Shown in pieces: positions 23,036-31,566 of a stretch of 64,000 bases of DNA. Under the pieces are notes generated by a model. The model saw nothing but the letters and a program-made list of their open reading frames with translations. It was not told where the DNA came from and did no database searches. The stretch is from assembly GCA_016709155.1 (NCBI GenBank), contig JADJEI010000001.1:1612001-1676000 (forward strand), in the 5' to 3' direction. The stretch's first letter is position 1. Every line of letters begins with the position of its first letter. The translations under genes and the position numbers were made by a program. This DNA comes from Ignavibacteriales bacterium. GTDB taxonomy: Bacteria > Bacteroidota > Ignavibacteria > Ignavibacteriales > Ignavibacteriaceae.

Positions 23036-25644
23036 TATTTCGTAAACACAAGCCCAACTTTCTCACTAACATTAACTTTAATTGTTTCACCTTCAATAAA
23101 GTTACTTGCAAGCAATTCCTGTGAAAGGGGATTGATAAGATATTTTTGTATAACTCGTTTTAATGGACGCGCACCGTAGTTTACATCGTAACCAAGCTGT
23201 GCAAGCCAGTCTTTTGCTTCATCAGAAACATCAAGAATAATTTCTTTTCCCTTTAACATTTTCTGCACTCGCTTAAGCTGGATATCAACAATTTTTCTAA
23301 TCTCAACTCGTGACAAAGGTTTGAATAGAACAACTTCATCAATCCTGTTTAAAAATTCAGGACGAATAGTTTTTCTCAGTAAGTCGTGCATTTGCTGTCT
23401 GAGCTCGCCCATAAATTTTTCAACATTATCTTCATCAAACGCATCAAGTCTATCCTGTATCAAATGAGAGCCAAGATTTGATGTCATAATAATAATTGTG
23501 TTTTTAAAGTTTACGGTTCGTCCCTGGTTATCGGTTAATCTTCCATCATCTAAAACCTGGAGTAAAACATTAAAAACATCAGCGTGTGCTTTTTCAATTT
23601 CATCAAGCAGCACAACAGAATAAGGTCTTCTCCGCACAGCTTCGGTTAACTGTCCGCCTTCTTCATATCCAACATAACCGGGAGGTGCGCCAATCAATCG
23701 CGATACAGAAAACTTTTCCATATACTCACTCATATCGATTCGAATCATTGCGTGTTCATCATCAAAAAGAATTTCTGCAAGTGCCCGGGCAAGCTCTGTT
23801 TTACCAACGCCTGTTGTTCCAAGAAAAATAAAAGAACCGATTGGTTTATTTGCATCCTGCAATCCTGAACGTGAACGACGAATAGCATTTGAAACAGCAG
23901 AAACGGCTTCATCCTGTCCTATAACTCTTTGATGAAGCTCGTCTTCAAGTTTTAAAAGTTTGCTACGTTCGCTTTCCAGCATTTTGCTAACAGGAATTCC
24001 AGTCCATTTTGCAACAACTTCTGCTATATCCTCAGCATCAACTTCTTCTTTTAACATTTTTTTAGTTTGTTGAGCCTCAGCAAGTTTTTTAGTTTCTTCT
24101 TTTAATTGTTTTTCAAGATTTACAATTCTGCCGTAACGTATTTCCGCAACTTTACCAAGATCGCCATCACGTTCAAACTTATCCGCTTCTTGTTTTAGAT
24201 TTTCAATCTCACTTTTCATTGTGCGGATTTTCTGAATCTTCCCTTTTTCCATTTCCCAATGCGTTCTTAGTTCTGATCGTTGCGAGATCAATTCACTTAG
24301 CTCATCCTGTAATTCTTCAAGTCGTTTTGCAGAAGCATCATCTTTTTCTCGCTTCAAAGCTTCGCGTTCAATTTCAAGTTGCTTAACTTTTCGTTCAAGA
24401 GTATCAAGCTCTTCGGGCATAGAATCAATTTCAATTCTAAGTTTTGATGCCGCTTCATCAATCAGATCAATCGCTTTGTCCGGAAGAAATCTATCTGTGA
24501 TATATCTTTCAGAAAGTTGAGTTGCCGCTACAATTGCACCATCAGTTATTCGCACGCCGTGATGAACTTCGTATCGTTCTTTAAGTCCGCGCAAAATGGA
24601 AATTGTATCTTCTTCGGATGGTTCACCAACAAGTACAGGTTGAAATCTTCTTTCCAGTGCAGCATCTTTTTCGATATGTTTTTTGTACTCATCAAGAGTT
24701 GTGGCGCCAATTGCATGAAGTTCACCACGAGCCAAAGCAGGCTTCAAAATATTTGCCGCATCCATTGCCCCTTGTGTTGCACCCGCGCCAACAAGAGTAT
24801 GAAGTTCATCAATGAATAAAATTATCTCTCCATCAGCTTGCTGAACTTCTTTTATTACTGCTTTTAATCTTTCCTCAAACTGTCCGCGGAATTGTGTACC
24901 TGCAACAAGCGCACCCATATCGAGTGCAACAATTCTTTTTGTCTTTAGATTTTCAGGAACGTCACCAGAAATAATTCTGTGGGCGATACCTTCTGCAATT
25001 GCAGTTTTGCCAACTCCCGGCTCGCCAATTAAAACAGGATTATTTTTTGTTCTGCGTGAAAGCACCTGCAGCACTCGTCTAATCTCTTCATCTCTTCCAA
25101 TAACTGGATCAAGTTTCCCCTGCTTTGCAAGTTCATTTAAATCTCTTCCATACTTTTGTAAAGATTGATATGTATCCTCAGGATTTTGAGAAGTAACTCG
25201 TTGTGTTCCGCGAATATCTTTTAATGCAGTAAGAATGTCTTTATATGTGATTCCGTTATCTCTTAAAAGCTGTCCTGCCTTTCCTTTGTCGTTAGAAAGC
25301 GCAAGCAAAATATGTTCTGTTGAAACGTAATCATCTTTTAAGTTGCGCGCTTCTTCTGCCGCAATATCAAAAATCTTTGCAAGCGATTGAGACATCTGCT
25401 GATTTCCCAAACCCGTTCCGCTTACTTTTGGAAGCGTTTCAAGAAGCTGTACAACTTTTAATTTTACAGCGTTAAAATTTCCGCCGGTTTTCTTTATAAC
25501 ATTCTCTGCAACATTTCCACTTTCCTGAACAATTGCAGCAAGAACATGTTCAGCCTCAACAACCTGGTTGTTATAGTTTTGTGCAATCTCAATTGCGCTT
25601 TGCACAACTTCCTGCGCTTTTACAGTTAGTCTATTTAAATTCAT
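23035..25644 (-). CDS. clpB: ATP-dependent disaggregase ClpB
   Basis: Hexameric AAA+ disaggregase that works with DnaK/DnaJ to rescue aggregated proteins. The start at 25644 (MNLNRLTVKAQEVVQ, 869 residues) is preferred because AGGAG precedes it by 12 bases; a start at 25656 would leave no spacing. Domains in order are two Clp N-terminal repeats, AAA-1 with GEPGVGKTAIAEG near 205, a coiled-coil middle domain at about 400-530, AAA-2 with GTTGVGKTELARAL near 605, and a C-terminal small domain. The length is typical. It heads away from htpG (same strand, 97-base gap). Confidence 0.97.
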   Translation of the reverse strand: MNLNRLTVKAQEVVQSAIEIAQNYNNQVVEAEHVLAAIVQESGNVAENVIKKTGGNFNAVKLKVVQLLETLPKVSGTGLGNQQMSQSLAKIFDIAAEEARNLKDDYVSTEHILLALSNDKGKAGQLLRDNGITYKDILTALKDIRGTQRVTSQNPEDTYQSLQKYGRDLNELAKQGKLDPVIGRDEEIRRVLQVLSRRTKNNPVLIGEPGVGKTAIAEGIAHRIISGDVPENLKTKRIVALDMGALVAGTQFRGQFEERLKAVIKEVQQADGEIILFIDELHTLVGAGATQGAMDAANILKPALARGELHAIGATTLDEYKKHIEKDAALERRFQPVLVGEPSEEDTISILRGLKERYEVHHGVRITDGAIVAATQLSERYITDRFLPDKAIDLIDEAASKLRIEIDSMPEELDTLERKVKQLEIEREALKREKDDASAKRLEELQDELSELISQRSELRTHWEMEKGKIQKIRTMKSEIENLKQEADKFERDGDLGKVAEIRYGRIVNLEKQLKEETKKLAEAQQTKKMLKEEVDAEDIAEVVAKWTGIPVSKMLESERSKLLKLEDELHQRVIGQDEAVSAVSNAIRRSRSGLQDANKPIGSFIFLGTTGVGKTELARALAEILFDDEHAMIRIDMSEYMEKFSVSRLIGAPPGYVGYEEGGQLTEAVRRRPYSVVLLDEIEKAHADVFNVLLQVLDDGRLTDNQGRTVNFKNTIIIMTSNLGSHLIQDRLDAFDEDNVEKFMGELRQQMHDLLRKTIRPEFLNRIDEVVLFKPLSRVEIRKIVDIQLKRVQKMLKGKEIILDVSDEAKDWLAQLGYDVNYGARPLKRVIQKYLINPLSQELLASNFIEGETIKVNVSEKVGLVFTK

Positions 25645-25740
25645 AAAAAAGCCCATCTCCTAACCTCTTCCCTAAGGGAAGAGGGATAAGAAAATCTTTC
25701 TATATATAATTCATTCTTCATTCACATTTTAGTTAGCAAA

Positions 25741-27672
25741 TTATTTTAGCTCCCTGCCTTTGGAGGGTCTGGGGGACGCTACATACAACTCCCTCGCATC
25801 TGTTAACATTTTATTTAATCTATGAACAAGTTTATGTGGATCTTCAAGATTACCTTCAAGCAATAATGCTGATTCATAAAGCTGCTCAGTTGTGTCCGCA
25901 ATAAATTGATCACTTTCATTTTTCTTAAAGACGTTCATCAGGTTTTTAATGAGCTTATGATCTTTATTTATCTCCATCAATCTTTTTTGCGGCGGCATTG
26001 CCATTCCCTGATTAGACATCTTCAATATCTTTTGCATAGTTGATGACATCGTATCATCTGGATTTATCAAACAAGATGGACTTCCCTTTAATCGTTTAGA
26101 TTCGTGAACTTCTGTAACTCTATCACCAAGTATTTCTTTCATCTTCAATAACAGCTTGCCAAAAGCTTTATCATCTTCTTTACTGAACTTCTCTTTTGGC
26201 TCTTCATTCTTTTCAACATCTTCAAGTTTATCAAGTTCCTTCAAATCAACACCATCAACAGATTTAAAATCAAAATCTTTATGCTTGCGGATTGATGAAA
26301 CCACAAACTCATCAACAGGATCGTACAAATAAAGAACTTCTAATCCCTTTGCTTTAAAGATTTCAAGATGAGGATTTAAATCAATTGCTTCTTTACTATT
26401 TCCAAGTGAGTAATAAATTTCTTTTTGATCTTTCTTCATTCTTCCAACATAATCTTCAAGCGATACAAGTTCTTTTTCATCTTTACTTACGGATGAATTA
26501 AATCTTAAAAGCTGTTTATATTTATCTGTGTTGGTAAAATCCATATAACCGAGTTTAAAAATCCTTCCATGCTCTTTCCAGAATTCGGCAAAACGTTCTG
26601 GCGAATCTTTTGCAACTTTAATTAAATCAGAAAGAATATTGCTTGCAACACTTTGGGCAATTTTTGTAAAGACAACATTTTCTTGAAGTGTTTCTCTGGA
26701 AATATTAAGCGGTAAATCTTCGGAATCAACAACACCTTTTACAAAACTTAAATACTCCGGCAGCAGTTCTTTATTTTGATGTTGAATGAGCACGCGACGA
26801 ACATACAAATCCAAACCGTAATCATCACGATTAAATCTCCAATACTCATAACTCTTTTTAGGAATGAACAACAAAGAATTAAATTGAATCGGCGCATCAA
26901 CCGATGTGTGAATTGTTTCAAACGGTTCTTCGCTATCATATGTTAAAAATTTGTAGAACTCATCGTACTGTTCTTTTTTCAGATTGGTTTTTGGTTCACG
27001 CCAAATTGCAGCAATTGTATTAATCTTTTCATTCTCCAAATAAATCGGGAAAGAAATAAAGTTAGAATGTTTTTTTATAATTGATTCTAAACGATATTTC
27101 TCGGCAAATTCTTTTGTTTCTTCTTTAAGGAATATTTCAATTGTAGTTCCACGATTTGTCTCTCCGTCAATATCAGAAATTTCATAATCACCAAGCCCAT
27201 CAGATTTCCACTCAACAGCAACTTCATCTTTCTTGTAAGATTTTGATTTGATGATAACTTCCTTAGCAACCATAAAAACAGAATAGAATCCAATACCGAA
27301 TCTTCCGATAATATTGTTGACGGCTTCTTTGTTATCTGAAAGCTGTTTTAAAAATTCTTCCGAACCAGACTTAGCAATAGTTCCAATGTTTGCAATCATT
27401 TCATCACGAGTCATTCCAATTCCGGTATCAGAAATTGTAATCGTGTTTTTCTTATCATCAAATCCAATTTTAATTTCTAATGGCAATTCTTTGTCTGCAA
27501 TATCAGTTCCTTTGTTAGATTCAAAACGAAGTTTATCCAAAGCATCTGATGAGTTTGAAATTAATTCACGAAGAAATATATCCTTGCTTGTGTAAAGTGA
27601 ATGTACAAGAATATCTAATAGCTTTTTAGTTTCAGCCTTAAATTCAAATTTTGTTTTGTGTGTTTCTGTCAT
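25741..27672 (-). CDS. htpG: Chaperone HtpG (Hsp90)
   Basis: 643-residue bacterial Hsp90 chaperone dimer, cytosolic. ATP-binding Bergerat motifs are visible: ELISNSSDALDKLRF, DTGIGMTRDEM and GRFGIGFYSVFMVA. The middle domain has the FIPKKSYEYWRF catalytic-loop region and LPLNISRETLQ. The C-terminal dimerisation domain is complete (EGNLEDPHKLVHRLNKML). The ATG at 27672 has AGGAGA upstream. It sits between the dnaJ-like gene and clpB on the same strand, so the three form a stress-chaperone group; the REP-like pair lies just upstream of its ribosome site. Confidence 0.97.
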   Translation of the reverse strand: MTETHKTKFEFKAETKKLLDILVHSLYTSKDIFLRELISNSSDALDKLRFESNKGTDIADKELPLEIKIGFDDKKNTITISDTGIGMTRDEMIANIGTIAKSGSEEFLKQLSDNKEAVNNIIGRFGIGFYSVFMVAKEVIIKSKSYKKDEVAVEWKSDGLGDYEISDIDGETNRGTTIEIFLKEETKEFAEKYRLESIIKKHSNFISFPIYLENEKINTIAAIWREPKTNLKKEQYDEFYKFLTYDSEEPFETIHTSVDAPIQFNSLLFIPKKSYEYWRFNRDDYGLDLYVRRVLIQHQNKELLPEYLSFVKGVVDSEDLPLNISRETLQENVVFTKIAQSVASNILSDLIKVAKDSPERFAEFWKEHGRIFKLGYMDFTNTDKYKQLLRFNSSVSKDEKELVSLEDYVGRMKKDQKEIYYSLGNSKEAIDLNPHLEIFKAKGLEVLYLYDPVDEFVVSSIRKHKDFDFKSVDGVDLKELDKLEDVEKNEEPKEKFSKEDDKAFGKLLLKMKEILGDRVTEVHESKRLKGSPSCLINPDDTMSSTMQKILKMSNQGMAMPPQKRLMEINKDHKLIKNLMNVFKKNESDQFIADTTEQLYESALLLEGNLEDPHKLVHRLNKMLTDARELYVASPRPSKGRELK

Positions 27673-27697
27673 TTATTATCTCCTGTTTGATCCATTT

Positions 27698-27770
27698 GTC
27701 ATCTTGAGCTTGTCGAAAGATGACGGTTGTTTTTTTTCAAGTTGTCACGTTTCGACAAGCCCAACGTGAC
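27698..27770. repeat. Pair of REP-like palindromes in inverted orientation
   Basis: Element a (27698-27724) has stem GTCATCTT / AAGATGAC around GAGCTTGTCGA. Element b (27744-27770), read on the minus strand, has stem GTCACGTT / AACGTGAC around GGGCTTGTCGA. The loops match at 10 of 11 positions, and the two stem differences (TC to CG) are compensated on the other arm (GA to CG). They face each other between dnaJ-like and htpG. Confidence 0.8.
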
Positions 27771-27809
27771 AGAATATAAGCTGTCCCTTTTTCCCTCCTT
27801 AGGGGGTGA

Positions 27810-28754
27810 TTAAGGGAAGGTTCTTAATGTTTTTAATTTATTAAATAATTCTTTTTCTTCTTTGTTTAAATTTTTTGGAATGTTAACGTGAACTTTAACA
27901 AACAAGTCGCCTCTGCCAATTTCCTTGCTTAACCCCAGCCCCTTCAATCTCAAAGTTGTTTCTGATTCTGTTCCTTCGGGAATATTAATGCTTATTGTTT
28001 TTCCATCTAATGTTCTTATACTTTCTTTTCCACCAAGAACCGCAGTGTATAAATCAACATCAAGATTGTAATATAAATCGTTTTCTTTAATCTCATAAAA
28101 TGGATGTTGAAGAATGTGGATGTTTAGATATAAATCTCCTTTTGTACCATCGGCAGTTTTAGATCTACCCAATCCTTTTAATCTAAGCTTCTGTCCATCT
28201 TTTGTTCCCGGATTGATTTTTATTTTTAATTTCTTTCCCTCAACACTAATTGTCTTTTCGCTTCCGACAAAAACATCTTCAAGAGTAACGTTCATGTTTG
28301 CTTCAACATCAATCGCTGTTTTTTGCTGTTGAGTTTTTCCGCCAAATCCTTTTCCACTGCCACCAAAAAATGATTCAAAGAAATCAGAAAATCCTCCGCC
28401 TCCCATTCCTCCGAAGATATCGTTTATGTTTCCACTAAATTCATAAGATGAACCAGAACCAGGCTGTCTTCTTCCGCCACCAAAATGAGAATAAAAATCA
28501 TCAAAACCTTGCCCGCCTGTGTTTCGATATTGATTCCAGTTTGAACCGAGAGTATCGTATTTTTTTCTTTTCTCAGGATCGCTTAAAACTTCGTTGGCTT
28601 CAGTTATCTCTTTAAATTTTTCTTCAGCGGATTTATTCCCTGGGTTGCGATCAGGATGATGTTTCATAGCAAGCTTTCGGTATGCTTTTTTTATTTCATC
28701 CTGCGTAGCCGTTTTTTCTACACCTAGTATTTTATAGTAATCTTTGTAATCCAT
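27810..28754 (-). CDS. DnaJ-family co-chaperone of CbpA type
   Basis: 314 residues. The J domain (1-68) carries the HPD motif in HHPDRNPGNKSAEEKFKE. A Gly/Phe-rich linker (GGQGFDDFYSHFGGG, GGMGGGGFSDFF) follows, then the two C-terminal peptide-binding beta domains (KLKIKINPGTKDGQKLRLKG and ISINIPEGTESETTLRLKG). There is no cysteine zinc finger, which places it with CbpA (class B) rather than canonical DnaJ. It stimulates DnaK ATPase. It is the first gene of the dnaJ-like, htpG, clpB run. Confidence 0.93.
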   Translation of the reverse strand: MDYKDYYKILGVEKTATQDEIKKAYRKLAMKHHPDRNPGNKSAEEKFKEITEANEVLSDPEKRKKYDTLGSNWNQYRNTGGQGFDDFYSHFGGGRRQPGSGSSYEFSGNINDIFGGMGGGGFSDFFESFFGGSGKGFGGKTQQQKTAIDVEANMNVTLEDVFVGSEKTISVEGKKLKIKINPGTKDGQKLRLKGLGRSKTADGTKGDLYLNIHILQHPFYEIKENDLYYNLDVDLYTAVLGGKESIRTLDGKTISINIPEGTESETTLRLKGLGLSKEIGRGDLFVKVHVNIPKNLNKEEKELFNKLKTLRTFP

Positions 28755-28910
28755 TTTAAACCTGAATAAGAAAATTTCTTATTCTAAATTTAGATAAAAT
28801 AGTTATGTCAACCTGTGTCATTGGCATTAGGTTCTAAAAAAATTTTTTTAGATTCCTGAACAATCTGCCGAAGCGGACAAAATGACAAACAAAATTTAGA
28901 CAAAAGAAAA

Positions 28911-28930
28911 GGGTAACCCAAAAGTTACCC
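28911..28930 (-). terminator. Rho-independent terminator of the hsp20 gene
   Basis: GGGTAAC / GTTACCC stem with a CCAAAA loop. On the minus strand it is followed by CTTTTCTTTTG. It lies 28 bases past the hsp20 stop. Confidence 0.8.
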
Positions 28931-28957
28931 TTATTCACATCTTCATCTACTCTTATC

Positions 28958-29422
28958 TTATTTAACTTTTATTTCAATTTCTTTTGGTTTTGCTTCTTCT
29001 GCTTTTGGGATAGTTATAGTTAACTGTCCATTATTGAATTCAGCATTTATTTTATCTGCTTGAATTAATTCTGGAAGATTAAATGATCTGAAATATTTGC
29101 CATAAGATTTTTCAATGCGATGGCACTTTGCCTCTTTTGTTTCGGCTTCCTGAATTCTTTCGCCACTGATATTTAACTTACCATTCGTAAAAGATATTTT
29201 AACATCTTCTTTTTTGATTCCAGGTAAATCGATTGTTAAAGTAAAGTTGTCTTTATTTTCATAGATGTCTGTTAATGGCATCCAAACAGCGTTTTCATAT
29301 TCTGCATCAACATCCTTGTTCTTTGAAATACCAAATCGGTTTTCAAGTGAGTTAAACATTTTGCTGAACTCTCTTTCGAAATCTATAAGATCTCTGACCG
29401 GGTTGAATTTTACGAGTGTCAT
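28958..29422 (-). CDS. Small heat-shock protein, Hsp20/alpha-crystallin family
   Basis: 154 residues: a short N-terminal arm, then the alpha-crystallin domain (about 45-145) with LTIDLPGIKKEDVKISF and NISGER, closing FNNGQLTITIPKAEE, and a short tail with a P-K-E-I-E-I motif replacing the usual IxI oligomerisation motif. It holds unfolded proteins for ClpB/DnaK to refold. The ATG at 29422 has AGGAGAA upstream. It has its own terminator, so it is transcribed apart from the neighbouring chaperone genes but belongs to the same stress block. Confidence 0.94.
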   Translation of the reverse strand: MTLVKFNPVRDLIDFEREFSKMFNSLENRFGISKNKDVDAEYENAVWMPLTDIYENKDNFTLTIDLPGIKKEDVKISFTNGKLNISGERIQEAETKEAKCHRIEKSYGKYFRSFNLPELIQADKINAEFNNGQLTITIPKAEEAKPKEIEIKVK

Positions 29423-29749
29423 TTTTTTCTCCTATTTATTTTTAAGGTTACGTTTATTTTGTTTGTTTCGATTCCATACTTACAACAAGTGTGCCGAAAC
29501 ATTATTTTCTCATAACTTATTATAAAACAATAGATTATAAACATATTTGAAACAATAAAGAAGCTGCATTTTTGGCAGAGAATTTGTCATATTATTTATA
29601 TATGGACAAAAAACGTCACAAACATCAGTCATAATGTCCTTTTTTTGGCCAAAGCTATTTTTGATTGGCTAAATTAACTCTGATTATTAAATTGGTATGC
29701 TTTTCATTATTGATTATTTTTACTATTTCAAATTCCGAGCATTTTAAAA
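29423..29749. other. Divergent control region of hsp20 and mnmE
   Basis: 327 bases, AT-rich, no credible frame. It must hold both promoters. A GCCAA / TTGGC inverted repeat with a 12-base loop lies near 29649-29670. I could not recognise CIRCE or a clear heat-shock operator. Confidence 0.4.
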
Positions 29750-31102
29750 GTGAAAGAAGATACAATTGTTGCGCTAGCTACTCCTGCGGGAGTTGGTGCA
29801 ATTTCTGTTATTAGAGTAAGCGGTCCGCAATCGTTTTCTGCTGTAGATAATATTTTTTATGGCAAAAGTACGGTTGATAATGCAGCAACACATACATTGC
29901 ATTATGGCGATATTAAAAATCAGGATGGCGAACACATTGATGACGTTTTGGTATCTGTATTTAGGGCTCCAAACTCATATACTGGTGAAGATAGTGTTGA
30001 GATAAGCACGCATGGAAATCCGCTCATAACACAAAAAATTATTGAGCTTTTAATTACAAATTTTGACGTAAGATTAGCTGAACCTGGTGAATTTACAAAG
30101 CGAGCATTTCTAAATAGTAGAATAGATCTTGCAAAAGCAGAAGCAGTCGCTGATGTAATTAACTCTAGAACCGAAGCTTCATTTCGTGGGGCAAGAAATC
30201 AACTTGATGGGTTACTATCTAATAAAGTAAACGATTTAAGAACTCAGTTATTAAACTCGTCTTCATTTATTGAACTTGAATTAGATTTTGCCGAAGAGGA
30301 TATTGAATTTATCAATCAAGATGAGCTGCTGAAAATAATTGACTCAATCATTATAGAAATTGATACGTTGCTGGAAAGCTATTCGTTTGGAAGAGTGATT
30401 CGGGAGGGCGTTAATGTGGCATTGGTAGGAAGACCAAACGTAGGGAAGTCTTCGCTTTTGAATTATATACTAAAAGAATCCCGAGCAATAGTAAGTGAAA
30501 TTCCTGGAACTACTCGTGATGTAATTCGAGAAGAGGTTTCAATTGGTGGAATCTTGTTTAGATTATTTGATACCGCAGGTATTCGCGTTTCAGAAGATAC
30601 GATAGAGAAAGAGGGGATTCTGAGAAGTCAGGAAACAGTTAGAACTGCTGATGTTGTTATCTTTTTAGAAGATGTTCAGCAGACAGAATCAAAAGATCTT
30701 TTTATTGATTTGTTGAACTTTACAAGTTCTGATAAGATTATTAAGGTATTAAATAAAATTGATTTGAATCAAAATATTGTAAAAGATGTCGATGCAAAGA
30801 TCTCCGCTAAAACAGGAGCAGGAATAGAATTGTTGTTGAAGAAGCTAACCGTGATTGCAATTGGCACTGAAACCTATACAGAGAAATCTGCAATTGTAAC
30901 AAATCTAAGACATCTAAATTGCTTGAAGAAATCGAGAGAAAATTTAATGAATGCCAGAGAGTCTATCCTCAAAAAAATGAGTGGAGAATTTATCTCAGTT
31001 GATTTAAGAAATGCCGAAATGAATCTTGCAGAGATAATTGGTGAGGTAACATCGGAGGATATTTTAAATAACATTTTTATGAAATTTTGCATTGGAAAGT
31101 AA
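29750..31102 (+). CDS. mnmE: tRNA modification GTPase MnmE
   Basis: 450 residues. It works with MnmG in the tetrahydrofolate-dependent modification of uridine 34 in certain tRNAs (5-carboxymethylaminomethyl type). The N-terminal folate-binding domain opens DTIVALATPAGVGAISVIRVSG. The G domain has GRPNVGKSSLLN near 223 and DTAG near 270, and the protein ends in the family's CIGK with the catalytic cysteine. The start is a GTG at 29750; no upstream ATG is in frame. mnmG follows 80 bases later, the usual partner order. Confidence 0.96.
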   Translation: MKEDTIVALATPAGVGAISVIRVSGPQSFSAVDNIFYGKSTVDNAATHTLHYGDIKNQDGEHIDDVLVSVFRAPNSYTGEDSVEISTHGNPLITQKIIELLITNFDVRLAEPGEFTKRAFLNSRIDLAKAEAVADVINSRTEASFRGARNQLDGLLSNKVNDLRTQLLNSSSFIELELDFAEEDIEFINQDELLKIIDSIIIEIDTLLESYSFGRVIREGVNVALVGRPNVGKSSLLNYILKESRAIVSEIPGTTRDVIREEVSIGGILFRLFDTAGIRVSEDTIEKEGILRSQETVRTADVVIFLEDVQQTESKDLFIDLLNFTSSDKIIKVLNKIDLNQNIVKDVDAKISAKTGAGIELLLKKLTVIAIGTETYTEKSAIVTNLRHLNCLKKSRENLMNARESILKKMSGEFISVDLRNAEMNLAEIIGEVTSEDILNNIFMKFCIGK

Positions 31103-31108
31103 GTTTCG

Positions 31109-31122
31109 GTTTCACGTGAAAC
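31109..31122. promoter_or_regulatory. parS-like centromere site 1
   Basis: GTTTCACGTGAAAC, a perfect palindrome. With its flanking bases it matches the ParB-binding consensus TGTTTCACGTGAAACA at 14 of 16 positions. It lies just after the mnmE stop, near the origin, where parS sites are usual. Confidence 0.75.
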
Positions 31123-31151
31123 GGAAATCATTAACATTTCACAAGTATTTG

Positions 31152-31168
31152 TGTTTCACGTGGAAACA
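31152..31168. promoter_or_regulatory. parS-like centromere site 2 (one inserted base)
   Basis: TGTTTCACGTGGAAACA equals the parS consensus with one additional G after CACGTG. It lies 43 bases from site 1 in the mnmE-mnmG gap. The extra base may be a read error or reduce ParB binding. Confidence 0.55.
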
Positions 31169-31182
31169 AAAAAAATTAGAAA

Positions 31183-31566
31183 ATGAAGAAATTTGATATA
31201 GTTGTAGTTGGTGGTGGTCATGCCGGAATTGAAGCAGCTGCGGCTGGGGCAAGAATGGGCTGTTCCGTTGGACTGGTTACGATGGATAGGTTTGCGCTAG
31301 GTAGAATGTCCTGTAATCCCGCAATAGGAGGTACAGCAAAAGGACATTTGGTTAGAGAAATTGATGCTCTTGGCGGAGTAATGGGACAAATCGCAGACAA
31401 AACGGGGATTCAATTTAGAATGCTTAACAAATCTAAAGGTCCAGCCGTTTGGTCGCCGCGTTGCCAGTCTGATAGAAAATTATACTCCGAAGAAGCGCAT
31501 AGAATAATCTCTCCAACACAGAACTTAGAAATCGTTGAAGACTCTGCTGACGGAAGTTCTTGCTGA
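31183..31566 (+). CDS. mnmG: MnmG, N-terminal part (frameshifted gene)
   Basis: First 120 or so residues of the FAD-binding tRNA modification enzyme MnmG: VVVGGGHAGIEAAAAGARMG is the FAD-binding start, CNPAIGGTAKGHLVREIDALGG and GIQFRMLNKSKGPAVWSPR are family-specific. It acts with MnmE on wobble uridine 34. The frame ends at 31566; the remainder continues one base shifted from about 31535. An extra base near 31534 explains the break, and removing it joins NLEI to LKTLLTEVLAEN. MnmG is near-universal, so a genuine loss is unlikely. Confidence 0.9.
   Translation: MKKFDIVVVGGGHAGIEAAAAGARMGCSVGLVTMDRFALGRMSCNPAIGGTAKGHLVREIDALGGVMGQIADKTGIQFRMLNKSKGPAVWSPRCQSDRKLYSEEAHRIISPTQNLEIVEDSADGSSC

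Noticed and set aside
31109..31122. Treating GTTTCACGTGAAAC as an ordinary CACGTG operator
   Set aside because: The wider match to the ParB site and its place by mnmE/mnmG near the origin favour parS.
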